Shown: in pieces, positions 1 through 6,603 of the stretch
How the letters are laid out: each line of letters opens with the position of its first letter
Position numbering within the stretch: the stretch's first letter is position 1
Assembly (NCBI GenBank): GCA_023424355.1
Contig: JAFAEA010000237.1
Coordinates: 1-8,570 of the forward strand
Reading direction: 5' to 3'
Length of the DNA stretch: 8,570 nucleotides
Source of the DNA: Chloroflexota bacterium
Lineage (GTDB): Bacteria; Chloroflexota; Chloroflexia; Thermomicrobiales; UBA6265
The notes under the pieces: model-generated
Database searches by the model: none
What the model was told of the DNA's origin: nothing
What the model saw: the letters and a program-made list of their open reading frames with translations, nothing else
Made by a program: the position numbers and the translations under genes

Positions 1-107
1 ATGCGGCACGGACCGCACCATGGTGCCCAGAAATCGACCAATACCGGCTTGTCCGAATTAATAACTTCGCTCTCGAATGTGCTGTCAGTAACTGCAACAG
101 TTGCCAT
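1..107 (-). CDS. trxA: Thioredoxin, 5' part only (runs off the left edge)
   Basis: Reading the minus strand from an ATG at 107-105 gives 35 codons that begin MATVAVTDSTFESEV and run into D-K-P-V-L-V-D-F-W-A-P-W-C-G-P-C-R at the window edge. This is the beta1-alpha1-beta2 start of a classical thioredoxin, with the redox-active WCGPC motif at about residues 30-34. Thioredoxin is a cytosolic dithiol-disulfide oxidoreductase, normally about 105-110 residues, reduced by thioredoxin reductase; about two thirds is missing here. A GGAGG ribosome binding site at 113-117 lies 5 nt before the chosen ATG. An in-frame ATG four codons upstream overlaps that site and is less likely. The gene is divergent from the glycosyltransferase. 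The identification is firm; the assignment to trxA rather than a paralogue rests on the short length of the N-terminus before the active site. Confidence 0.93.
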   Translation of the reverse strand, partial: MATVAVTDSTFESEVINSDKPVLVDFWAPWCGPCR

Positions 108-202
108 CGAATCCTCCATTGTCCGCACCGTGAATGCGGCTTGCTGATACTTTCCTAATGATAGCAGCTTACGCAACAATAGTGAAGCGGTGACCTGCAT
201 TC
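108..202. promoter_or_regulatory. Divergent intergenic region, thioredoxin / glycosyltransferase
   Basis: These 95 bp separate two divergently transcribed genes, so they must hold the thioredoxin promoter and probably that of the glycosyltransferase. The stretch at about 150-182 is locally AT-rich compared with the flanking genes. The thioredoxin ribosome binding site (GGAGG on the minus strand, 113-117) is clear. I could not pick -35/-10 pairs with good spacing on either strand, and no hairpin or riboswitch-like structure stands out. Confidence 0.4.
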
Positions 203-1372
203 ATGCTTGCATCTATACTAGTTGCCGTTATGATGCATCGCAAACATTCTGCCACCAAGAATCCAATCAATATCGCATTCGATGCGAGTTTTCTCGCGCT
301 GCCCGCGAGCGGAATCGGCACCTATGTGCGCGGTCTCACTGAGGCGCTGGTGCGAAGGCAGGAAGAGTTCGGCCTCAACATCGCGCTGATCGAGCCGCAA
401 CCGGGCCGAATTCTCAAGCCGGGTCACAAGCTGCATCGATTCCTGTGGGATGCCGTGGGGGTGAACCCCGCCACCTGGAAGCAGATGGGCAAGCCGGATC
501 TGATGCACTTGCCGCAGATGAGCGCGCCGCTCTACAGCACCGTGCCGATGGTAATCACCATTCACGATGTGATTCCGCTTGTGTTGGAGGATTACCGCGC
601 CAGTCGTGCCATGCGCACGTATCTGAATCTGATGGCGCGCACCACCAAACGCGCGAAGTTGATCATCGCTCCCAGCGAGGCGGCGAAGGCCGATATCGCC
701 CGGGTGATGGGCATCGAACTCGATCGCATCGTCGCCATCCCTGAGGCGGCCGATCCTGCCCTCAAGCCGGATCGATCAGGGGCGGCGAAGCAGTACGTCG
801 CTCAGAAGTGGGGCGTTTCCGGCCCCTACCTCTTCAATATCGGTGGATATGATCGGCGCAAGAACCTGCCGCTCACCATTGAGGCATTTGCCGCCGCCCT
901 GCCGGATCTGGATCCGAATTCCAAACTGGTGATTGCGGGCGCGCCGCATTCGGGAAATACAGATATCTTCCCACCGCTGGAACCGGTGATTGCACGCCTT
1001 GGTCTGCAGGAGAAAGTCGTGCTCACCGGACGCGTTTCCGATGAAGAGCGCACGCAGCTCTATCAGGCCGCGACCGCCTATGTTACCGCCTCAGAATACG
1101 AGGGATTCGGCCTTACGCCACTGGAATCGATGGCCTGTGGTGTGCCGGCGATCGTCGCCAACCGCACCAGTCTGCCGGAAGTTGTTGGCAATGCCGGTTT
1201 GACCGTGGAGCCGACTGTGAAGGATCTGGCCGAGGCGATGATTGTGCTGCTCACGAATGAACAGATGCATGTGGAGCTCGCGCACAAGAGTCTCGAGCGT
1301 GCCCATCACTTCACCTGGGATGCGGCTGCCGAGCAGACCGCATCGGTGTATCACCGCGCCTCGCGGATGTAA
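203..1372 (+). CDS. Glycosyltransferase family 4 (GT-B fold)
   Basis: Predicted retaining glycosyltransferase that moves a sugar from a nucleotide-sugar donor to an unidentified acceptor (exopolysaccharide, cell-wall glycan or glycolipid), cytosolic or at the inner membrane face. The N-terminal Rossmann half carries INIAFDASFL then SGIGTYVRGL (residues 36-45), the acceptor-side glycine loop of GT4 enzymes, and VITIHDVIPL (117-126). The C-terminal half carries FNIGGYDRRKNL (211-222), with the conserved Lys that contacts donor phosphate, LVIAG (242-246), and the E-x7-E signature with E300 and E308 in EGFGLTPLE, followed by SMACGVPAIVAN. At 389 residues it is full length. The first nine or so residues precede the family's usual start, so ATG 230 or 233 is possible, but only ATG 203 has even a weak upstream GGTGA. 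It stands alone, so the substrate cannot be read from context. Its 3' end overlaps the convergent next gene by 22 bp. Confidence 0.9.
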   Translation: MLASILVAVMMHRKHSATKNPINIAFDASFLALPASGIGTYVRGLTEALVRRQEEFGLNIALIEPQPGRILKPGHKLHRFLWDAVGVNPATWKQMGKPDLMHLPQMSAPLYSTVPMVITIHDVIPLVLEDYRASRAMRTYLNLMARTTKRAKLIIAPSEAAKADIARVMGIELDRIVAIPEAADPALKPDRSGAAKQYVAQKWGVSGPYLFNIGGYDRRKNLPLTIEAFAAALPDLDPNSKLVIAGAPHSGNTDIFPPLEPVIARLGLQEKVVLTGRVSDEERTQLYQAATAYVTASEYEGFGLTPLESMACGVPAIVANRTSLPEVVGNAGLTVEPTVKDLAEAMIVLLTNEQMHVELAHKSLERAHHFTWDAAAEQTASVYHRASRM

Positions 1373-2445
1373 ATCGCCATCGGTGCGGTTGCCGATCCGG
1401 TCGGTTCGCACCCTGCGCTCATGAACAACAGTAGCTGCACTTCGCCGGTTGGCGTGGTGTTCGGCAAGGCAATCGATTCGCTCGCGAGGGTGGGAGTCTC
1501 TCCATCCGCAGTGAGAGGCAGAAGACCCGGGAATTCGGACTGAATCAAACCGGCCATCGCGTCCGATAGTTCGATACCTTCGCCAATCGTTGGTGCACGA
1601 CTACTCAGCAGCACAAATCCAATGCGACAGGTGCCGGAGTTTGCGTACGGATCCAGCACCCGGTGGAGTTCGTTGCGGGCTTCCTCCAACGCTTCATCAT
1701 CTCCAGAGCGCACGCCATTAATATCTACCTGCACCGTTTCGGGAATCGCATTCGGATCCAGGGTGTTCAACTGAGCCTGTTCCTGCGCGGCCAGTACCTC
1801 GTTGTTGGCGGCATCGCTGGTGGCAACAGCGCTATCCGATGTGGCTACGGCATTCGCTTCGCTCTGCTCGAGCGCCTGAATGGTGCCCTCGGCATTGTTG
1901 CCGGATTGCGCATTTTCAGTGGCAGAAAGCCGCAACTCTGCCTGCTCAGTGCCCTGCATATTCAACTGATTGGCGACATTCGTCGCCTCGGCCACCGTGG
2001 TGGCGTAATCGGAGTTGAGTTGCTCCTGGCTGGCGCTGTTGGCCGCCTGCTCGGTGCTGAGTGCTTCGACCGTCGCCTGTGCCGCCACGGCTTCGTTGGT
2101 GGCATTCGCATCGGCCGTGGCGCGGTCCGATGCGGTCATCGATTCCTGTGTCGCCATTGCCTCGGCGGTCTGTTCCGCCTGAACTCGCAGGCGATTGCTA
2201 TCGGCATTGTCGTTCTGCAGGGCAACAACGGTCTGGCGATTCTCGAGATCGTTGGATGCAATCTCGCTTTCGGCGGTCGCAAAGTAATCCGGCATCGGGG
2301 TCGGAGTCGGCTCCGGCGGACCATCGTTGACGGTATTCGCCACGAGGAAGAGCAGAGAGAGTCCCAAAAGGAGGTCGGCGAACAGCCAGCCACCGAGGGT
2401 GATCATATCGCGACGCGTGCGTCGCTTGCGCTTAAACGGCTGCAT
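1351..2445 (-). CDS. MotB/ZorB-like single-TM protein with Ala/Thr-rich stalk
   Basis: No confident family name; 364 residues, and what follows is read from the sequence. Residues 1-13 are a polybasic cytoplasmic tail (KRKRRTRR). Residues 18-38 form one TM helix, GGWLFADLLLGLSLLFLVAN, with Asp24 near its cytoplasmic end. In E. coli MotB the proton-carrying Asp32 sits in A-D-F with FLV at +9 to +11; here A-D-L also has FLV at +9 to +11. A Pro-rich hinge follows (43-52), then about 175 residues rich in Ala, Thr, Gln and Glu predicted as an extracytoplasmic helical stalk. The final domain (about 235-364) has an RIGFVLL strand and a GIELSDAMAGLI helix that recall a degenerate OmpA-like fold, plus two Cys (273, 346) that could pair. 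GGAGG lies 5 nt before the ATG. It follows the 558-residue gene by 48 nt, so the two are probably co-transcribed. The stator-type role is inference; a plain membrane-anchored structural protein is the alternative. Confidence 0.8.
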   Translation of the reverse strand: MQPFKRKRRTRRDMITLGGWLFADLLLGLSLLFLVANTVNDGPPEPTPTPMPDYFATAESEIASNDLENRQTVVALQNDNADSNRLRVQAEQTAEAMATQESMTASDRATADANATNEAVAAQATVEALSTEQAANSASQEQLNSDYATTVAEATNVANQLNMQGTEQAELRLSATENAQSGNNAEGTIQALEQSEANAVATSDSAVATSDAANNEVLAAQEQAQLNTLDPNAIPETVQVDINGVRSGDDEALEEARNELHRVLDPYANSGTCRIGFVLLSSRAPTIGEGIELSDAMAGLIQSEFPGLLPLTADGETPTLASESIALPNTTPTGEVQLLLFMSAGCEPTGSATAPMAIYIREAR

Positions 2446-2493
2446 GTGTGCCTCCGGAATGCGATTGGGTGGAATGCGGAGATGTCATGCGCA

Positions 2494-4170
2494 TTACGAG
2501 CGACTACGGCTCCATCGCGCCGGTGCTGGTGTGGAGGATTCCGGCCCGGAATCCTCAGGTTCATTTCGTTCAACTCGTTCGTTGCGGCGACCTCCCGGCT
2601 GCTGCACGATGAGATGATTGAGGGACGTGGTGAGATTATCCAGTCGTTGCACGAGATGCGCGACAGCGTCGTTCACTTCGCGCTGACGCTGAGCTGTGGT
2701 CATGGCCACGCCACTGATCTCGCGCACGAGGTTGCCGAGTTCCTGTCCGCTTTCGGATTGCCGCTGCAGCATGGCACCAATTGCCTGCGCCTGCTTGGCA
2801 TTCTGCTCACCAACCGTGGCGAACTCGCGCTGAAGCGCCACCAATCCGTTACCGATTTCGGCAAGCTGGCGGGCGGTTTGGCTGCTGGAGTTGTTGGTTG
2901 AGCTAAGCGATTCGCTGAGAGCGCTACTGGCGCTGTTCTGGGCGGTGATCACTTCATCGATCCGAGCCTGGCTGGCGGAGATTTCCCGCGCGACCTCGGC
3001 CACATTCTTCACGGCATCCATCGCCATACGTCCGGCGGAGTTGGTCTGCTCCGCACCGGTGATGGTCTTCTCGGCAGTTTCTTCGAGTCGGGCAGCAGTT
3101 TGCGCGAGTTGTCGAGTCGCCGCCTGATCGTTCTGAATCGCGGAGGAGGTGAGTCGCTCCAGATTCGTGACTGCGGTCAGCAGCGAGCGCTGCTGCTCGG
3201 CCGAGCTGGCGAGATCGCTACCCAGATCCTGCAGCGATACCTGCAGGTTGTGCGAAACATCGCGCAATGCCGCCAACAGGCGGTGCATTTCTTCTGCGCC
3301 AGATCGCATGCCGGTCGCGAAGACACCGAAATCGGTGAACTCCTTCTCCCGGCGGCTAGCGAGCATTTCCATGCGGTCGTGCTCCACCTGAAGCTGCGTG
3401 AGCAGTGCGCCGGAGCTTTCTTCAAAGCTATCGGCCATGCGTTCCACGGCATCGGCGAGACGAACCGGACGGCTCGAGCGGTCGGTTGCCAGCAGCACGC
3501 TCGCTTCGGCGAGGGCGTTATCCATCTCGGCCTGGAAGAGGCTGGTGGTATCGGCAATCGTATCTTCCTGCTCTTCACGGCGACCGTGCGCGTAGAAGGT
3601 GAGGGCGATGATGATGCCGATCAGGATGGCATCGAGGAAGGCGACGTGCGAAAGGGATGGCTCCAGAAGGGTGGAGTTGCCACCGAATCCCGTTTCCCAT
3701 GCGGTGAGGAAGGATTGACCGTGCTCCGGATTCTCGGTCTCAAGATCAGCCCAGTTGCTCACTGCTGCACCGAGTGCCCACCACGTGAGCAGAATCGGCA
3801 CCAGCACGAGTACGTTTCGGAGCTTGTCGGCTACTTCAATCCGCTTCGGGGCGTAGCCACCTTCGTGCTTTACGGCGAAGGCGTGCGCCAGACGATCTGT
3901 GTTGAACGCGCGGCGAAGATCAACATCGCTCCAGCGTTGTCGACCACTTTCGCTCGAAATCGCGTTCGCGAGATCGTCGAGTCGTCGGGACGATCGAGCG
4001 TCCACATCCTCGAGTAATCCGGCGATATCGGAGATTTGTTTGGCGATTTCCGGAGCCGGTGCATTGAACGATGGGCCTGAATCTGTGCCCGAACGCCAAC
4101 TATTTACCAGTTGAGGGGAACGAGCCTCGGTTTCAGACGTTCTATGATTAGTCGATGATCGCATTGGCAA
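2494..4170 (-). CDS. Two-TM protein with long cytoplasmic coiled coil (MotA/ExbB/ZorA-like role suspected)
   Basis: Family not recognised; 558 residues. A Ser/Thr-rich N-terminal tail and short helical region (about 1-115) precede TM1 (about 117-137, NVLVLVPILLTWWALGAAV). An acidic 35-40 residue loop and TM2 (about 175-195, VAFLDAILIGIIIALTFYAHG) follow, with RREEQED just inside. Residues 205-525 are almost unbroken amphipathic helix with Ala/Ser/Gln/Leu heptads, ending in a charged, Pro-containing tail. The two-TM plus coiled-coil plan resembles a chemoreceptor, but no ligand-binding-size loop and no conserved MCP hairpin-tip motif is present. Pairing with a MotB-like gene suggests instead a channel subunit with a long cytoplasmic tail, as in ZorA. 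The TTG at 4170 has AAAGG 9 nt upstream; ATG 4164 (residue 3) is an alternative with poorer spacing. It is first gene of a two-gene unit, and its start region faces the divergent kinase. Confidence 0.82.
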   Translation of the reverse strand: MPMRSSTNHRTSETEARSPQLVNSWRSGTDSGPSFNAPAPEIAKQISDIAGLLEDVDARSSRRLDDLANAISSESGRQRWSDVDLRRAFNTDRLAHAFAVKHEGGYAPKRIEVADKLRNVLVLVPILLTWWALGAAVSNWADLETENPEHGQSFLTAWETGFGGNSTLLEPSLSHVAFLDAILIGIIIALTFYAHGRREEQEDTIADTTSLFQAEMDNALAEASVLLATDRSSRPVRLADAVERMADSFEESSGALLTQLQVEHDRMEMLASRREKEFTDFGVFATGMRSGAEEMHRLLAALRDVSHNLQVSLQDLGSDLASSAEQQRSLLTAVTNLERLTSSAIQNDQAATRQLAQTAARLEETAEKTITGAEQTNSAGRMAMDAVKNVAEVAREISASQARIDEVITAQNSASSALSESLSSTNNSSSQTARQLAEIGNGLVALQREFATVGEQNAKQAQAIGAMLQRQSESGQELGNLVREISGVAMTTAQRQREVNDAVAHLVQRLDNLTTSLNHLIVQQPGGRRNERVERNEPEDSGPESSTPAPARWSRSRS

Positions 4171-4311
4171 TTGCGGCTGCCTTTCAGTCGTCGCGATCAG
4201 TCCCTTAGTGATGTAGACTATCGTCGATGCCGGGACTGTACATACACTTTACCACTTCCGTCCAGCCCAGACAGCGGTATTCGTACGCAGGAAAAACAGA
4301 GAAAGGACCTA
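4171..4311. promoter_or_regulatory. Divergent intergenic region between coiled-coil operon and repeat kinase
   Basis: If the kinase starts at GTG 4312, 141 bp separate it from the divergent operon, enough for two promoters. The kinase frame stays open back to a TTG at 4171, but the 47 residues it would add have no domain character and contain three Cys, and that TTG has no ribosome binding site. It would also leave zero bases between the two start codons. The sequence is more AT-rich around 4205-4260 than the genes. TACACT (4243-4248, plus) and TAGTCT (4220-4215, minus) are weak -10 candidates without a matching -35, so no promoter is called firmly. Confidence 0.45.
4301..4307 (+). promoter_or_regulatory. 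Ribosome binding site deciding the kinase start
   Basis: GAAAGGA lies 4 nt before the GTG at 4312. The only other upstream in-frame start codon, TTG 4171, lacks any purine-rich site, so this site favours the GTG start and a 763-residue protein. Confidence 0.6.
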
Positions 4312-6603
4312 GTGGAGAGTCGATCTCGCTTATCAAACGCATTGCTGGCCAATAGGGTTCCAGAGCTTCAGGCAGATGGCTATGAGGTGGTGCTCAACAG
4401 TGCGGGCCAACCCGTTTTGAAATCAGGCAACACCGCTATCGTGGCGTGCCTGCAGGATCCCACCGGTGCCAAAGTGGCACTGCGCGTGGCGAATGAGTTC
4501 GGCAGCGGACTCTTTTGGCAACGGCACTACAACAGCATGGAAGAGAGCCTGCCGCATTCCGCCCGCAACTATTTCCCGGATCAGATTTCACCGGTAGTCG
4601 GCGGCATAACGCTGGTTGGTCGCCGGATGCCATCGGTTCTGATGGAGTGGATCGATGGGCCCACGCTGTTTGAGGCCATTGATCGCGCTGCGGATCGCGG
4701 CAATCGCGATGTACTCGATGCCATCGCGGCGGCTTTGCGTGATCTTTCGATTGGTTTGCGCGATAGTCGCGTAACGCATGGCGATCTCACGCCGGATAAT
4801 CTGATGCTTCGCCCTAATGGCGATCTGGTGTGTGTCGATCTCGATACCCTTGAATGGCCGGGAGCGCGCAAACGCGTGCACGATGTGGAGGAACACGCCT
4901 ATCGTCATCCGCGTCGGAGCGGCACACCCGCCCATCAGGATGCCTTTGCGCTCCTGGTGATGTTTGTCTCCACGCTGCTCTTGCGAGATGCGCCGGACCT
5001 GCGCGAAGCACTTGGCCAGCCGTCAAACACTAATGGTGTGGCCCTGTTGTTCGGCGTGTGGGATCTGCGTGATCCGCGCAATTCAGAGGCGATCGCAACA
5101 GTTCACTCGCGCGTGAGCAAACGGGGCCGGGCCCTGCTCGATCTTCTCACCCGGGCCTGTGAATCCGAGGCGTTCCGCGCCCAGCAACTGCTGGACGATG
5201 CCTTCGATGTCGCGAATCTGCCCGATTCATCCGTTGATGATCCACAGCCGGTTCTTCCGGAAACCAACCCGGTAGAGCCTGAAACTGCAGAAGATATCGA
5301 TATCGCTGCCGCTGTCGGTAAGTTACGCGAACTCTATGGATACCAACCAACCGAGCAGGCGACTTCTACATACAACTTCACAGGCACCTGGCCGGAGACG
5401 CGCCCGGTAGTCGAGCGACCGGAACCTGTGCCTGATCCTGTGTGGGACGACGAACCGGAGCCCAAGACCACCAAAACAGAAGTGCTGAAGCGGCCGCTCG
5501 AGCGCCTGGTTAGGCGTCCGTTTGCCAGCATCGATAAGGTGCTGGAGGATGAGGCACAGGCCGCACGCCAGATCGATCGCGAGATCGCAAATCATGCGCG
5601 AAACCATCAGGACGATCGTATTCTGGAACTCCATCAGGAATCGCAGCAGCGAAATCTGGTACTCGAAGAGTCGACCCGCCGCCTGATTCGACTCGCGCAG
5701 GATCGCTCAACTATCCGCGCCAGACTCGAAAAAGCGCTGGCTGATAACAACCGCCGTGAACTCGCCGACCTCGCAGTTTCTGGCGAGCTGGCTCTGCTCG
5801 GCGATACCACTCGTGATTCGCTCGTCAAGGTTCTGCAGGCGCTGGAATGGCCATCGTTGTTGCGGGCTCTGGAAACCGATGACGATTCGCTCATCATGCT
5901 CTGGTTCGATGACGAGGTGTTTGAGGATGAGCGCGCTCTGCCTCATGCCATGCGCATGCGCATAGAACTCGCTCGCGAGCGGCTCGACTGGATTCAGCAA
6001 GTTCGCGCCCGATTGCGCGAACGCGATGCCGAGGGATTGGAGCTGTTGGTATCGAACGAACCCCAGGATGGGCGCCAGCACCTAGGTGAAAGCGAACGCC
6101 GGCGTGTGCGTCAGCTCATCGATGGCAAACGTGCCCTGGCCGAACTGGATCGCTCCATTCGCTCAGGCAACACGCATCGGGTAATCGCGGCGCTGACCGT
6201 GGTCGAGAAGACCGGCGCCACTATCGAGGATCCGGCGCTTTGGAAGTCGGTCCGCAGAATCGTTGAGCGTACCGATCTCATCAAGGAAACCATCTCGGCC
6301 GCAAGGATGAGCCCGCCAGACGATCGTGCGCTTGCTTCGTTGGTACCTCGTTTGAAAGAACAGGGGATCGCGCACGATCCCGCGCTTCGTGGCGAGTACA
6401 GTCTCGATCGCCTGGAAGCGATGATCATTCGGGGCGCTGCCGTGCGCAGAATTCGCCGTGGAATCGATCATGATGACGATCGGGCGATTCGTCTGGCAGC
6501 CTTCCCGGATGCCACGGGCGCACTCTCGCTGCTCAGCCCGGAAGAGCGAGCACGAGTCGATACCGCCCGCGCTCGCAAACGAGTCCGCCGCATCGACGTC
6601 TAA
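4312..6603 (+). CDS. Atypical protein kinase with C-terminal tandem helical repeats
   Basis: Probable cytosolic protein kinase of the divergent prokaryotic type that uses HGD instead of HRD. Numbering from GTG 4312 (763 aa): VALRVAN (55-61) sits at the ATP-lysine strand, with Arg58 where Lys is usual. PSVLMEWIDGPTL (107-119) is the hinge region. HGDLTPDNLM (156-165) is the catalytic loop, with the Asp base and metal-binding Asn, and CVDLDTLEW (174-182) replaces DFG. The kinase part ends near residue 300. Residues 305-395 are an acidic, Pro-rich linker. From about 405 the protein is helical and highly charged, with about six repeats of 45-52 residues from 469 to 756. No TM segment is seen. It is divergent from the MotB-like/coiled-coil operon and its TAA overlaps the convergent oxidoreductase stop by 4 bp. 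A pseudokinase or small-molecule kinase is possible. Substrate is unknown; the neighbouring coiled-coil protein is a candidate by position only. A TTG at 4171 would add 47 residues. Confidence 0.85.
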   Translation: MESRSRLSNALLANRVPELQADGYEVVLNSAGQPVLKSGNTAIVACLQDPTGAKVALRVANEFGSGLFWQRHYNSMEESLPHSARNYFPDQISPVVGGITLVGRRMPSVLMEWIDGPTLFEAIDRAADRGNRDVLDAIAAALRDLSIGLRDSRVTHGDLTPDNLMLRPNGDLVCVDLDTLEWPGARKRVHDVEEHAYRHPRRSGTPAHQDAFALLVMFVSTLLLRDAPDLREALGQPSNTNGVALLFGVWDLRDPRNSEAIATVHSRVSKRGRALLDLLTRACESEAFRAQQLLDDAFDVANLPDSSVDDPQPVLPETNPVEPETAEDIDIAAAVGKLRELYGYQPTEQATSTYNFTGTWPETRPVVERPEPVPDPVWDDEPEPKTTKTEVLKRPLERLVRRPFASIDKVLEDEAQAARQIDREIANHARNHQDDRILELHQESQQRNLVLEESTRRLIRLAQDRSTIRARLEKALADNNRRELADLAVSGELALLGDTTRDSLVKVLQALEWPSLLRALETDDDSLIMLWFDDEVFEDERALPHAMRMRIELARERLDWIQQVRARLRERDAEGLELLVSNEPQDGRQHLGESERRRVRQLIDGKRALAELDRSIRSGNTHRVIAALTVVEKTGATIEDPALWKSVRRIVERTDLIKETISAARMSPPDDRALASLVPRLKEQGIAHDPALRGEYSLDRLEAMIIRGAAVRRIRRGIDHDDDRAIRLAAFPDATGALSLLSPEERARVDTARARKRVRRIDV
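5716..6579 (+). other. Six tandem helical repeats (protein level) in the kinase C-terminus
   Basis: Six consecutive segments share a common pattern: a leading L/I-x2-A-[LIR] helix, a D/N-rich turn (ADNN, TDDD, RDAE, SGNT, SPPDD, DHDDD), a second Leu/Ala helix, an acidic loop, and an R-x-R-L/V-x2-A-R-x-R helix, often ending in W or L. Approximate starts (residues from TTG 4171) are 516, 563, 611, 656, 706 and 758, so the period is 45-52. Identity between units is low; the register was aligned by eye. This is coding repetition, not DNA repeats. Confidence 0.6.

Noticed and set aside
2473..2495. AATGCG / CGCATT hairpin at the end of the coiled-coil gene
   Set aside because: The stem is only 6 bp with an 11-nt loop and no following T-run, so it does not qualify as a terminator and sits within a likely operon.
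1663..2901. 412-residue plus-strand open frame antisense to the MotB-like and coiled-coil genes
   Set aside because: It spans two minus-strand genes and the gap between them. Its translation has an arbitrary composition with no domain logic, while the minus strand has a clear TM, heptads and a strong GGAGG start.
3100..4017. 305-residue plus-strand open frame
   Set aside because: It is antisense to the coiled-coil gene, arising from its stop-poor codon usage; the translation is Cys/His/Arg-scattered and has no recognisable motif or good ribosome binding site.
2494..4170. Methyl-accepting chemotaxis protein
   Set aside because: The two-TM plus coil plan fits loosely, but the conserved hairpin-tip motif and a ligand-binding-size periplasmic domain are missing, and no che gene is in the window.
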